From Bacillus tequilensis KCTC 13622 (lineage in GTDB: Bacteria; Bacillota; Bacilli; Bacillales; Bacillaceae): a DNA stretch of 64,000 nt. A program made the position numbers and the translations under genes. The notes under the pieces are model-generated. The model was not told the origin of the DNA. It did not search any database and saw only the letters and a list, made by a program, of their open reading frames with translations. The stretch covers positions 1 through 64,000 of the forward strand of contig NZ_AYTO01000036.1 in the NCBI RefSeq assembly GCF_000507145.1, read 5' to 3'. Shown piece by piece: positions 18,161 to 27,452 of the stretch (the first letter of the stretch is position 1; each line of letters opens with the position of its first letter).

Positions 18161-18841
18161 ATGATCAATAGCATTCAGTGGGAATATATTTTCAACACAA
18201 AGCTGGCCATTGAATCGTTTCCCTATGTCATAAGAGGCATTGGGTATACCCTGCTCATCTCTTTTGTAAGCATGTTCGCAGGAACGGTGATCGGCCTATT
18301 CCTATCACTCGCCAGAATGTCTCAGCTTGCCTTGTTAAGGTGGCCGGCGAAGCTCTATATTTCCTTTATGCGGGGCGTTCCGATTTTGGTGATCTTGTTT
18401 ATCCTTTATTTCGGGTTTCCTTATATCGGCATTGAATTTTCCGCTGTCACAGCCGCTTTAATCGGCTTTAGCCTTAACAGCGCCGCCTACATTGCGGAAA
18501 TTAACCGCTCAGCCATTTCATCGGTTGAAAAAGGACAGTGGGAAGCCGCATCCTCTCTCGGCCTTTCCTACTGGCAGACGATGAGAGGCGTCATTTTGCC
18601 GCAGTCGATCCGTATTGCGCTGCCTCCGCTTGCCAATGTATTGCTCGACTTAATCAAAGCATCCTCTCTCGCTGCAATGATTACAGTGCCGGAATTGCTC
18701 CAACATGCGAAAATCATCGGCGGCAGAGAGTTCGATTACATGACCATGTATATTCTGACTGCCCTCATTTATTGGGCCATCTGCTCAGCAGCGGCCGCTT
18801 TTCAGAATATCCTTGAGAAAAAATACGCTCATTATGTTTAA
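18161..18841 (+). CDS. yckA: YckA, amino acid ABC transporter permease
   Basis: A 226-residue HisM/GlnP-type permease with about five helices. The EAA motif for ATPase docking is visible as EAASSLGLSYWQTMRGVILPQSI (two parts: EAASSLGLSYW and QTMRGVILPQSI, about residues 127-149). It pairs with YckB. No ATP-binding subunit gene lies nearby, so an ATPase encoded elsewhere must serve it. It is followed by a strong terminator. Confidence 0.92.
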   Translation: MINSIQWEYIFNTKLAIESFPYVIRGIGYTLLISFVSMFAGTVIGLFLSLARMSQLALLRWPAKLYISFMRGVPILVILFILYFGFPYIGIEFSAVTAALIGFSLNSAAYIAEINRSAISSVEKGQWEAASSLGLSYWQTMRGVILPQSIRIALPPLANVLLDLIKASSLAAMITVPELLQHAKIIGGREFDYMTMYILTALIYWAICSAAAAFQNILEKKYAHYV

Positions 18842-18859
18842 ACAAACGTTTCATTAAAA

Positions 18860-18890
18860 AAGCCGCTCCCGCAGGAGACGGCTTTTTTTC
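18860..18890 (+). terminator. yckBA terminator
   Basis: AAGCCG-CTCC-CGCA-GGAG-ACGGCTT forms a near-perfect GC-rich stem followed by TTTTTTT. Confidence 0.9.
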
Positions 18891-18903
18891 TATTGATTCG
18901 GTC

Positions 18904-18993
18904 TCACTTGAACGGATCCTCAAACAGCGGCCAGTCTGAATCAAATTCATACTTGGCCAGCAGGCACTGATCGAGCTCTTTTGTGATCTTCAC
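18904..18993 (-). pseudogene. 29-codon coding remnant, unidentified
   Basis: The minus strand has an in-frame stretch beginning at GTG 18993 and ending at TGA 18904 that looks protein-like (LDQCLLAKYEFDSDWPLFED). A stop lies two codons upstream (TAACCG then GTG) and there is no ribosome site. It is best read as the C-terminal scrap of a gene lost between yckA and nasA. I cannot name the parent protein. Confidence 0.35.
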
Positions 18994-19009
18994 CGGTTAA
19001 AATCAAGAA

Positions 19010-19041
19010 AAAATAAAAAAGACACGCCCAAAGCGTGTCCG
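19010..19041 (-). terminator. nasA terminator
   Basis: GACACGC and GCGTGTC form a seven-pair stem around CCAAA; on the minus strand it is followed by a T-rich run. Confidence 0.88.
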
Positions 19042-19048
19042 TCAAAAC

Positions 19049-20254
19049 TTAAACATCCGCCGGACTGCTTTCCGCGCTCCAGCTTTTTCTCCAGTAAAAG
19101 CCTGCGGCAAGCACGAACGCAAACGCCAGCATCGCAATACAGGAAAACGTGATAAAACCGATTGCATATGTGCCTGTCATTTGCTTTAGCGATCCTAAAA
19201 TGTTCGGCAGGAAAAACCCTCCGATGCCGCCGGCCGCGCCGACGATTCCCGTCACCATGCCGATTTCTTTGCGAAAGCGCTGCGGGACAAGCTGGAATAC
19301 GGCTCCGTTACCCATTCCGAGCCCCATCATTCCGACAAACAAAAGAACGATGACCATTGAAAGTGACGGCAGGCTGCTGACCCCGGCCATGCACGAGGCC
19401 ACGATGACAAATAAGACAGAAAGAACCTTTGTGCCGCCTACGCGATCTGAAATCCAGCCCCCCACAGGCCGGAAAAAGCTTCCGGCCGCCACACATAATG
19501 TAACGAAATCGCCAGCGTGAATTTTTGACAGCTGATATTGATCGACAAAGAAAATAGATAAAAAGCTTGATAACCCCACAAACCCTCCGAATGTGACGCT
19601 GTACAGCAGGCAGAAAAACCATGTTTCTTTTTGCCCGAACACGTGCAAATAGTTTTTGAGCGGCTGCGGCGCCGGCTGTGCGGGAGAATCCTTTGCCATG
19701 GATACGAAAAGGACGAAGACGATCAGCAAAGGAATAAGCGCAATCCCCATGACAATATGCCAGCCGAATTGCTCTGCAAGGCGCGGGCCAAACAGGGTTG
19801 CAAACAAGGTGCCGCTGTTCCCCGCGCCGGCGATCCCCATCGCAAGCCCCTGCAAATGAGGCGGATACCACCGGCTTGCCATAGGCAGCGCAACGGCAAA
19901 GCTTGCCCCCGCCACCCCAAGCAAAATTCCGATGGCATACAGCTCAGGCAGCGAACGGCCGCCAAATGTTCCCCAAAGCAGCGGAACCATTGTCACCAGC
20001 ATCCCGATCACTGCCGTTTTTTTCGGTCCGATTCTGTCTGTTAAAATCCCCAGAATGATACGAAACACAGATCCTGATAAAATCGGTACAGCCACGATAA
20101 GCCCTTTCTCAACGGGAGACAGGCCAAAATCCTGAGAAATATATACCCCCAGCGCCCCAAGCATAACCCATATCATAAAACTCACATCAAAGTATAAAAA
20201 GGAACAAAGCAAAGTGAGTGGATGGCCGCTAGTTTTCAGTTCCGACAGCTTCAT
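19049..20254 (-). CDS. nasA: Nitrate transporter NasA
   Basis: A 401-residue MFS transporter of the NarK/NasA (nitrate/nitrite porter) family with about 12 helices; it brings in nitrate for assimilation. The conserved MFS loop [11 protein letters not shown] lies between TM2 and TM3, and the nitrate-signature glycine runs [11 protein letters not shown] (TM5) and [15 protein letters not shown] (TM11) are present. ATG 20254 (MKLSELK) behind AAGGGGAAT gives the standard length; the longer open frame upstream is rejected. It is divergent from nasB across a shared TnrA box. Confidence 0.96.
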   Translation of the reverse strand: MKLSELKTSGHPLTLLCSFLYFDVSFMIWVMLGALGVYISQDFGLSPVEKGLIVAVPILSGSVFRIILGILTDRIGPKKTAVIGMLVTMVPLLWGTFGGRSLPELYAIGILLGVAGASFAVALPMASRWYPPHLQGLAMGIAGAGNSGTLFATLFGPRLAEQFGWHIVMGIALIPLLIVFVLFVSMAKDSPAQPAPQPLKNYLHVFGQKETWFFCLLYSVTFGGFVGLSSFLSIFFVDQYQLSKIHAGDFVTLCVAAGSFFRPVGGWISDRVGGTKVLSVLFVIVASCMAGVSSLPSLSMVIVLLFVGMMGLGMGNGAVFQLVPQRFRKEIGMVTGIVGAAGGIGGFFLPNILGSLKQMTGTYAIGFITFSCIAMLAFAFVLAAGFYWRKSWSAESSPADV

Positions 20255-20336
20255 AAGATTCCCCTTTCTTACCCCTTCATTATTTTCAATTTTCTGAATT
20301 AAGGATATATGAGCATTTTTTTCTAGAAAAGACATG

Positions 20337-20353
20337 TGTCAGTTTTTATGACA
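20337..20353. promoter_or_regulatory. Shared TnrA box for nasA and nasB
   Basis: TGTCAGTTTTTATGACA fits the TnrA consensus TGTNA-N7-TNACA. Its centre (20345) is about 49 bp upstream of the start points inferred for both genes from their -10-like elements (CATAAT at 20382-20387 for nasB; an ATATATC-like element near 20303-20311 for nasA). TnrA activates nas genes during nitrogen limitation, which is established in B. subtilis. Confidence 0.85.
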
Positions 20354-20381
20354 CTTTTAATGCGTTAACAATGCATTGTGA

Positions 20382-20387
20382 CATAAT
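20382..20387 (+). promoter_or_regulatory. nasB -10 element
   Basis: CATAAT is one base from TATAAT. No good -35 lies 17 bp upstream, as expected for a TnrA-activated promoter. The TnrA box is correctly placed relative to it. Confidence 0.6.
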
Positions 20388-20434
20388 TTTTGATAGGAGA
20401 TAACCTACAAGCTGCATCAAAGGAGGTTTGGTAC

Positions 20435-20452
20435 ATGAAGAAACAATGATTG
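20435..20452 (+). other. nasB start region with premature stop
   Basis: The normal start ATG (20435) lies 8 nt after AAAGGAGG and reads ATG AAG AAA CAA TGA. The TGA (20447-20449) is where 168 has an Arg codon (MKKQRLVLAGNG), so a single C-to-T change (CGA to TGA) would explain it. The very next codon is TTG, a legal Bacillus start, in frame with the rest of nasB. Translation could restart there or read through UGA. Confidence 0.85.
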
Positions 20453-22744
20453 GTATTAGCAGGGAACGGAATGGCGGGAATCCGCTGTATTGAAGAAATA
20501 TTGAAGCTGAATCGCCAAATGTTCGAGATTGTTATTTTTGGAAGTGAACCGCATCCAAACTACAATCGTATTCTCTTATCCTCAGTATTGCAGGGAGAGA
20601 CGTCACTCGATGACATCACACTGAACAGCAAGGATTGGTACGCCGCAAACGGAATTACCCTTTACACGGGCGAAACGGTTGTTCACATTGATACAGATCG
20701 GCAGCGGGTCATTACAGATCGCAAACGGACCCTGCCTTATGACAAATTCATTGTCGCAACAGGCTCCTCCCCTCATATTCTCCCCATCCCCGGGGCCGAC
20801 AAAGAAGGCGTCTACGGATTTCGAACGATAGAAGACTGCCAAGCGCTGATGAGCATGGCCAAACACAATCAAAAGGCAGCGGTGATCGGAGCCGGCTTAT
20901 TAGGACTGGAAGCCGCAGTCGGTTTACAGCATCTCGGCATGGATGTCAGCGTCATTCACCATTCTGCCGGCATTATGCAAAAACAGCTCGATCAAACGGC
21001 GTCGCGGCTGCTGCAGGCGGATCTGGAACGGAAAGGCTTAACCTTTCATTTGGAGAAAGAAACTGTATCCATTTCTGGAACCGTTCAGGCAGACGGAATC
21101 CAAATTAAGGACGGAACTTCACTGAAGGCAGACTTGATTGTGATGGCGGCTGGTGTGAGGCCGAATATTGAATTGGCTGTATCATCTGGAATCGCAGTCA
21201 ACCGCGGGATCATCGTGAATGACTGCATGCAGACGAGCGAACCGAATGTCTATGCCGTCGGCGAATGCGCTGAACATAACGGAACAGTATACGGTTTGGT
21301 ATCGCCGCTTTATGAGCAGGGAAAAGTGCTCGCCAAACATATTTGCGGTGTGCCATGTGAGGGATATCAAGGCTCGGCACCATTTGCAGCGTTAAAAATA
21401 GCTGGAATTGATGTGTGGTCGGCCGGAAAGGTTCATGAGGATGATCGCACAACGAGCATCAGCATCCGTGATGAACAAGCAGGTATTTATAAAAAAGCAC
21501 TCTTTGAGGATGACAGACTGGCCGGCGTTATTTTATACGGAGACACACGTGACAAGCGGCGCTTTCTCGACAGCCTGCTCACACAAAGAGACATCTCGAT
21601 CGTGAAAAAACAGCTGTTTGCACCGGAGAAAACGGATACATCTTTTAAATCTATGCCTTCAAGTGAAACGATTTGCCAATGCAACTCAGTGACGAAAGGC
21701 GCGATCGAGGAAGCGGTGCATACGAAAGACTTAACAACTGTCGAGGAAGTCAAGCACTGCACCAAAGCATCCGGCTCCTGCGGCGGATGCAAGCCGCTCG
21801 TTGAAGACCTCTTGAGGTACATGAGCAGCGGCGAATATACAGAACCCGCCGGCACACCTTCGTTTTGCGGCTGTACTGATTTTACGGAAGACGACATCAT
21901 TGCTGAGCTTCAGCGAAAGCCATTCACTACTCCTGCAGAAGTGATGAACCAGCTTGGCTGGAAAACGAAAAACGGCTGCCGCAAATGTGTGCCGGCGATT
22001 CAATACTACTTGGAAATGCTGTACCCCGGTTTTATTCAGCCTGAGCCAGCCGCTGAAGACACATGCACCCTCATTCCGCAAATGTACGGCGGGCGCACAA
22101 ACGCGGAACAGCTAAGAAACATCGCCGACATCATCGAGACATACAGCATCCCTGACGTGTCCATCACTCACAGCCAAAGACTGAAGCTTTCCGGGATTAG
22201 GCCTGCGGATCTCCCGCACATCAAAAATGACCTGAAAATACCCGCTCACTCAAACGAACACCGCCGCACGCTGCAAAGTATCAGAGCTTGTACATGCGGA
22301 CAAAACCGATCGATCCAGCAGCTGGCAGCCAAAATCGAAAGACATCTTGAGACGCTTTCCATGCCTGCTTGCATATCTATCAGCTTATCATGTGAAGCAG
22401 ACTGCACCGCTGCCGCCATACAAGATGTCGGCGCGATTCGGACGCCAGCCGGCTGGGACATCTACATCGGCGGCGTCCGAAGAACTCATGCCGGAGCTCT
22501 GTTTTGCGTGACAGACACCGCAGAAAGCACTGTCCGCATGATCAAAGGACTGATCCAGTATTATCGGGAAACCGCTCATTACGAAGAAGCTGTACATCAG
22601 TGGATGGACCGTGTCGGGATCGTGAATATCAGAGAAGTTCTATTTGAAGAGGATCTAAGGATACATCTGCTGGAAAACCTCAAAACAGACCTGTCACTGA
22701 TTCAAAAACTGCCCCTAAAAACAGGCGCACATAAGAAAGGATGA
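20450..22744 (+). CDS. nasB: Assimilatory nitrate reductase, electron-transfer subunit NasB
   Basis: A flavoprotein passing electrons from NAD(P)H to the catalytic subunit NasC. The frame shown begins at TTG directly after an in-frame TGA; the ancestral start is ATG 20435. Order: FAD motif LAGNGMAGIR (near residue 3), NAD motif GAGLLGLEAAVGL (about 146-158), a C(Q)C...CGGC type BFD [2Fe-2S] domain (CQCNSVTKG, SGSCGGCKPL, about 405-450), a second one (CGCTDFTED, NGCRKC, about 475-525), and a C-terminal nitrite-reductase-like part without the siroheme cysteines. Beyond the first codons the frame is intact, and the protein is similar to NasD over its first half. nasC starts 6 nt downstream. Whether the gene is functional depends on restart efficiency. 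Confidence 0.9.
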   Translation: MVLAGNGMAGIRCIEEILKLNRQMFEIVIFGSEPHPNYNRILLSSVLQGETSLDDITLNSKDWYAANGITLYTGETVVHIDTDRQRVITDRKRTLPYDKFIVATGSSPHILPIPGADKEGVYGFRTIEDCQALMSMAKHNQKAAVIGAGLLGLEAAVGLQHLGMDVSVIHHSAGIMQKQLDQTASRLLQADLERKGLTFHLEKETVSISGTVQADGIQIKDGTSLKADLIVMAAGVRPNIELAVSSGIAVNRGIIVNDCMQTSEPNVYAVGECAEHNGTVYGLVSPLYEQGKVLAKHICGVPCEGYQGSAPFAALKIAGIDVWSAGKVHEDDRTTSISIRDEQAGIYKKALFEDDRLAGVILYGDTRDKRRFLDSLLTQRDISIVKKQLFAPEKTDTSFKSMPSSETICQCNSVTKGAIEEAVHTKDLTTVEEVKHCTKASGSCGGCKPLVEDLLRYMSSGEYTEPAGTPSFCGCTDFTEDDIIAELQRKPFTTPAEVMNQLGWKTKNGCRKCVPAIQYYLEMLYPGFIQPEPAAEDTCTLIPQMYGGRTNAEQLRNIADIIETYSIPDVSITHSQRLKLSGIRPADLPHIKNDLKIPAHSNEHRRTLQSIRACTCGQNRSIQQLAAKIERHLETLSMPACISISLSCEADCTAAAIQDVGAIRTPAGWDIYIGGVRRTHAGALFCVTDTAESTVRMIKGLIQYYRETAHYEEAVHQWMDRVGIVNIREVLFEEDLRIHLLENLKTDLSLIQKLPLKTGAHKKG

Positions 22745-22750
22745 GGCATT

Positions 22751-24883
22751 TTGACTGAACGGCTGCTTAGATATTTTCATGAGAAACAGCAAAACATCCA
22801 ATCAGAAAAAACATATGACACCCAATGCCCGTTTTGCAGCATGCAGTGCAAAATGCAGCTTGTGGAACAAACCACCATCACACGAAAAAAGTACACTGCG
22901 ATCGGGATTGATAATCCTACGACACAGGGCCGGTTATGCATGAAAGGCATGAACGCCCACCAGCATGCTCTGAACTCCTCCCGCATCACCCGCCCGCTGC
23001 TGAAGAAAAACGGCGAATTTATGCCTGTTTCCTGGGAAGAAGCACTGAATCACATCAAAAACCAAGTGACAATGATTCAAAACGAACACGGACATGACGC
23101 CATGGCTGTATACGGAAGCGCCTCAATTACGAATGAAGAGGCGTATTTGTTAGGGAAATTCGCACGGGTAGGCTTACAGACAAAATACATCGACTACAAT
23201 GGGAGGCTTTGTATGTCCGCCGCAGCAACCGCAGCCAACCAAACTTTCGGCGCGGACAGAGGCTTGACGAATCCCTTATCAGACATTCCCCACACCCGTG
23301 TGATCATTCTGGCCGGCACTAATATTGCGGAATGCCAGCCTACGATTATGCCGTATGTTGAAAATGCGAAAGAAAACGGAGCTTATATCATCGCCATTGA
23401 TCCGCGTGAAACAGCGACAACGAAAATCGCCGATCTTCATCTGAAAATCAAACCCGGCACAGACGCCGCCCTTGCCAACGGTCTCGTCAAAATCATCATC
23501 GACGAACAGCTTGCGGACGAGGATTTCATTCAATCACGAACAAATGGATACGAAGAGCTGAAGCGGCATACGGACACGCTGAGCCTGGAGGATATCGCCG
23601 AACAGACGAGTATCCCGCTGGCACACATGCAAAAGGCCGCTGTGAAGTTTGCCAAGGAAACGTCAGGCATGCTGTTCACAGCCCGCGGGATTGAACAGCA
23701 AACCGATGGAACAGCGGCTGTGAAAGGCTTCTTAAACATGGTGCTGATCACCGGAAAAATCAGCAAACCTTACTCGGGCTACGGAGCGATCACTGGACAA
23801 GGCAACGGGCAAGGCGCAAGAGAGCATGGCCAAAAAGCCGATCAGCTTCCGGGCTACCGATCTATTGAAAACGAACAGCACCGGGCACATATTGCAAAAG
23901 TGTGGGGAGTCCATCAGGACGATCTGCCGCGAAAAGGTGTCTCAGCCTATGAAATGATGGAAAACATCAATGACGGCGACATCAAAGGACTGTTCCTCAT
24001 GTGCTCCAACCCCGTTGTCTCCAGCCCAAACGCGAATCTTGTGAAAAAAGCTTTACGAAAACTAAGGTTCTTTGTCGCGATCGATTTGTTTATTTCTGAG
24101 ACTGCGAAACTCGCCGATGTGATTTTGCCGGCCTCCTCTTATTTAGAAGATGAGGGCACGATGACAAATATCGAAGGCCGCGTGACATTAAGAGAAGCAA
24201 GCCGGCCATGTCCCGGTGAAACAAAGCATGATTGGCAGATCATTTGTGAGATCGCAGCTGCTCTCGGGAAAGGCCGGTATTTTTCTTACTCGTCAGCAGA
24301 GGATATTTTTAATGAATTGAGAGAAGCGAGCAGAGGCGGGATTGCCGATTATTCAGGCATCACATATGACAGGCTCAGACGTGAAGGCGGCATCCATTGG
24401 CCATGTCCCGAACCTGATCACCCCGGAACAGGACGCTTGTTTGCGGACTCATTTGCACATCCGGATCAAAAAGCGGCATTAAGTGTGATTCCAAACGAAC
24501 CGGCAGTCCCAAAAGAGAAGCCGACATCCGATTACCCCCTTTATTTAACGACAGGCCGGGTCATGTCTCACTACTTAACAGGCGTCCAAACGAGAAAAAG
24601 CGCCGCCCTTGCCGCGAGACATTTTGAATCGTTTATGGAAATCCATCCGCAAACAGCGGCATCCTTAAATATTGAAGACCGTGTACTGGTAAAAATCGAA
24701 TCCCCGCGGGGAAGCATCATTGTCCGCAGCAAATTATCAGAACAAATCAGAAAAGACACCGTGTTTGTTCCCATCCACTGGGCAGAGGCTCAAAATGTGA
24801 ATGATTTAATCGGAGAAGCCTTAGATCCAGCTTGTCAAATGCCCGGTTTTAAGGTGTGCGCCGTGAGAATCAACCCTATTTGA
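22751..24883 (+). CDS. nasC: Assimilatory nitrate reductase catalytic subunit NasC
   Basis: A 710-residue molybdopterin oxidoreductase that reduces nitrate to nitrite in the cytosol. An N-terminal [4Fe-4S] site is formed by CPFCSMQC (Cys26, 29, 33) and GRLC (Cys63). The molybdopterin body follows (GRLCMSAAATAANQTFGADR, AGTNIAECQP, GQGNGQGAREHGQKADQLPG, ATLPASSYLEDEGT-like VILPASSYLEDEGT), and the C-terminal dinucleotide-binding domain has YLTTGRVMSHYLTG. It starts with TTG behind AAAGGATGAGG, 6 nt after nasB. Full length for the family. Confidence 0.97.
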   Translation: MTERLLRYFHEKQQNIQSEKTYDTQCPFCSMQCKMQLVEQTTITRKKYTAIGIDNPTTQGRLCMKGMNAHQHALNSSRITRPLLKKNGEFMPVSWEEALNHIKNQVTMIQNEHGHDAMAVYGSASITNEEAYLLGKFARVGLQTKYIDYNGRLCMSAAATAANQTFGADRGLTNPLSDIPHTRVIILAGTNIAECQPTIMPYVENAKENGAYIIAIDPRETATTKIADLHLKIKPGTDAALANGLVKIIIDEQLADEDFIQSRTNGYEELKRHTDTLSLEDIAEQTSIPLAHMQKAAVKFAKETSGMLFTARGIEQQTDGTAAVKGFLNMVLITGKISKPYSGYGAITGQGNGQGAREHGQKADQLPGYRSIENEQHRAHIAKVWGVHQDDLPRKGVSAYEMMENINDGDIKGLFLMCSNPVVSSPNANLVKKALRKLRFFVAIDLFISETAKLADVILPASSYLEDEGTMTNIEGRVTLREASRPCPGETKHDWQIICEIAAALGKGRYFSYSSAEDIFNELREASRGGIADYSGITYDRLRREGGIHWPCPEPDHPGTGRLFADSFAHPDQKAALSVIPNEPAVPKEKPTSDYPLYLTTGRVMSHYLTGVQTRKSAALAARHFESFMEIHPQTAASLNIEDRVLVKIESPRGSIIVRSKLSEQIRKDTVFVPIHWAEAQNVNDLIGEALDPACQMPGFKVCAVRINPI

Positions 24884-24935
24884 ATTTTTCATAAAATCTT
24901 TAGAACTTTTTGTATATTTCGTTACATTTTATAAC

Positions 24936-24971
24936 ATGTATCTTAAATATTACTTTTCGCCATGCTATGCT
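24936..24971 (+). promoter_or_regulatory. nasD promoter with NsrR-like site
   Basis: TTAAAT (24943-24948) and TATGCT (24966-24971) with a 17-bp spacer form a plausible sigma-A promoter. The tract ATGTATCTTAAATATTACTT (24936-24955) overlapping the -35 resembles the NsrR dyad (ATGTATTT-like arms). NsrR repression and ResD activation of nasD are established in B. subtilis. A GTTA-N7-TAAC dyad lies just upstream (24921-24934). Confidence 0.6.
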
Positions 24972-25003
24972 GAAAAAAACATTGATAAGGAGCGGATCAT
25001 CTG

Positions 25004-27421
25004 ATGGGAAAAAAACAGCTAGTTCTTGTTGGAAATGGAATGGCCGGAGTAAGGGCCATTGAAGAGATACTGAGTGTTGCAAAAGACGAGTTTCAGATCA
25101 CAATTTTTGGTGCCGAACCGCATCCCAATTACAACCGAATCCTTTTATCAAAAGTACTTCAAGGCGATACAGATATTAAAGATATTACGTTAAACGATTG
25201 GGACTGGTACGAGGAAAACAATATTCAATTGTATACAAATGAAACAGTCATCAAAGTGGACGCAGAAAACAAAACGGTCATTACAGACGCAGACAGAATC
25301 CAGCCATACGATGAATTGATCCTGGCGACAGGCTCTGTCCCTTTTATCCTTCCGATTCCGGGCGCAGACAAAAAAGGCGTCACGGCTTTCCGGGATATAA
25401 AAGATACAGACACGATGCTCGCCGCGTCAAAACAATATAAAAAAGCAGCCGTCATCGGCGGAGGGCTCCTCGGTTTGGAAGCCGCTCGCGGACTGCTGAA
25501 TCTCGGCATGGATGTGTCTGTCATTCACCTCGCCCCATACCTGATGGAACGCCAGCTTGATCCAACCGCAGGGCGCCTGCTGCAAAACGAGTTAGAAAAA
25601 CAAGGGATGACCTTTTTACTTGAAAAGCAAACCGAAGAAATTGTCGGTGATGACCGTGTTAAAGGCCTCCGTTTCAAAGACGGCACAAGCATTGAAGCTG
25701 ATTTAGTCGTCATGGCTGTCGGCATCCGCCCGAATACGCAGCTTGGCATAGAAAGCGGCATTCCGGTCAACCGCGGAATCATTGTCAACGACTATATGCA
25801 AACTGAAATCCCGCACATTTATGCGGTCGGCGAATGCGCAGAACACCGGGGAATTGCATACGGGCTCGTGGCACCGCTCTATGAACAGGCAAAAGTGCTG
25901 GCGAAGCATATGTGCGGCATTGAAACAAAACCGTATGAAGGCTCCGTTCTCTCCACTCAGTTAAAGGTATCGGGCGTCGAGGTTTTCTCTGCCGGGGACT
26001 TTGATGAATCAGAGGACAAAAAAGCGATTAAAGTATTCGATGAGCAGGACGGCATCTATAAAAAAATTGTCCTGAGAGACAACAAAATTGTCGGCGCTGT
26101 TTTATTCGGCGACAGCAGCGAGGGCAACCGCCTGTTTTCAATGATTCAAAAAGAAGCCGATATCTCTGAAACCTCAAAAGTATCAATCCTACAGCCGCTC
26201 AACCAAGAAGCAGGCACAAGCATTACCGCAGCGATGAGCGACGATGAAATCATCTGCGGCTGCAACGGCGTGTCAAAAGGCGACATTATTCAAGCCATTC
26301 AGGAAAAGGGCTGCTCGTCAACGGACGAGATTAAAGCATGCACCGGCGCATCCCGTTCATGCGGGGGCTGTAAGCCGCTCGTAGAAGAAATCCTCCAGTA
26401 TACGCTCGGATCGGACTTTAATGCGTCAGCGCAAAAAGAAGTGATTTGCGGCTGCACCACATTGTCGAGAGATGAAGTCGTAGAAGAAATCAAAGCCAAA
26501 GGGCTGTCACATACAAGAGAAATCATGAACGTACTCGGCTGGAAAACGCCAGAAGGCTGTTCCAAATGCCGTCCGGCTCTGAACTACTACTTAGGCATGA
26601 TCAATCCAACCAAATACGAGGATGAACGGACATCCCGCTTTGTTAATGAACGAATGCACGCCAATATTCAAAAAGACGGAACATACTCAGTCGTTCCCCG
26701 GATGTACGGCGGCGTAACCAACTCCACAGATTTGCGCAAAATTGCCGATGTCGTCGACAAATACGAAATCCCGCTCGTGAAAATGACAGGCGGCCAGCGA
26801 ATTGATCTCATCGGCGTGAAAAAAGAAGACCTTCCGAAGGTTTGGGAAGATCTTGATATGCCGTCAGGATACGCGTACGGAAAGACGCTCCGGACAGTAA
26901 AAACGTGTGTAGGCGAGCAATTCTGCCGCTTCGGCACGCAAGACTCCATGGCACTTGGCATTGAGCTTGAGAAAAAATTCGAAGGGCTGAACACTCCTCA
27001 CAAAGTCAAAATGGCCGTGTCTGCCTGCCCGCGGAACTGTGCGGAATCCGGCATTAAAGACCTCGGCGTTGTCGGCATCGACGGAGGCTGGGAGCTCTAT
27101 GTCGGCGGAAACGGCGGAACCCATTTGCGCGCCGGTGACTTGCTGATGAAGGTGAAAACAAATGAAGAAGTGTTAGAATACGCAGGCGCTTATCTGCAAT
27201 ATTACCGGGAAACCGCAAACTATTTGGAACGTACATCCGCATGGCTTGAGCGCGTCGGTTTATCCCATGTCCAATCCGTATTAAACGATCCGGAAAAGCG
27301 GCAGGAGCTGAACGATCGAATGAATGAAACACTCTCTGTCCACAAGGATCCATGGAAGAGCTTTTTGGAAGATAAGCAAACCTCTAAAGAATTATTTGAA
27401 AATGTCGTGACCACATCATAA
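25004..27421 (+). CDS. nasD: Nitrite reductase large subunit NasD
   Basis: An 805-residue NADH-dependent NirB-type enzyme reducing nitrite to ammonium, used for assimilation and in anaerobic nitrite respiration. Order: FAD motif LVGNGMAGVRAIEE (about 7-20), NAD motif GGGLLGLEAARGL (about 150-162), a first BFD [2Fe-2S] domain (CGCNGVSKG, RSCGGCKPL, about 420-465), a second Cys cluster (CGCTTLSRD, GCSKCRP), then the siroheme/[4Fe-4S] domain with CVGEQFCRFG and SACPRNCAES. ATG 25004 follows AAGGAGCGGATCATCTG. The gene has its own promoter and is followed by nasE after 31 nt. Confidence 0.97.
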   Translation: MGKKQLVLVGNGMAGVRAIEEILSVAKDEFQITIFGAEPHPNYNRILLSKVLQGDTDIKDITLNDWDWYEENNIQLYTNETVIKVDAENKTVITDADRIQPYDELILATGSVPFILPIPGADKKGVTAFRDIKDTDTMLAASKQYKKAAVIGGGLLGLEAARGLLNLGMDVSVIHLAPYLMERQLDPTAGRLLQNELEKQGMTFLLEKQTEEIVGDDRVKGLRFKDGTSIEADLVVMAVGIRPNTQLGIESGIPVNRGIIVNDYMQTEIPHIYAVGECAEHRGIAYGLVAPLYEQAKVLAKHMCGIETKPYEGSVLSTQLKVSGVEVFSAGDFDESEDKKAIKVFDEQDGIYKKIVLRDNKIVGAVLFGDSSEGNRLFSMIQKEADISETSKVSILQPLNQEAGTSITAAMSDDEIICGCNGVSKGDIIQAIQEKGCSSTDEIKACTGASRSCGGCKPLVEEILQYTLGSDFNASAQKEVICGCTTLSRDEVVEEIKAKGLSHTREIMNVLGWKTPEGCSKCRPALNYYLGMINPTKYEDERTSRFVNERMHANIQKDGTYSVVPRMYGGVTNSTDLRKIADVVDKYEIPLVKMTGGQRIDLIGVKKEDLPKVWEDLDMPSGYAYGKTLRTVKTCVGEQFCRFGTQDSMALGIELEKKFEGLNTPHKVKMAVSACPRNCAESGIKDLGVVGIDGGWELYVGGNGGTHLRAGDLLMKVKTNEEVLEYAGAYLQYYRETANYLERTSAWLERVGLSHVQSVLNDPEKRQELNDRMNETLSVHKDPWKSFLEDKQTSKELFENVVTTS

Positions 27422-27452
27422 TGGCAAAAACAAACATTGAGGAGGAACGGAC

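Noticed and set aside
19308-19871. 187-codon frame inside nasA
   Set aside because: Alternative frame of nasA with no ribosome site and no recognisable domain.
20255-20335. Longer nasA start
   Set aside because: It would run into the nasA promoter region next to the TnrA box; ATG 20254 gives the 401-residue family length.
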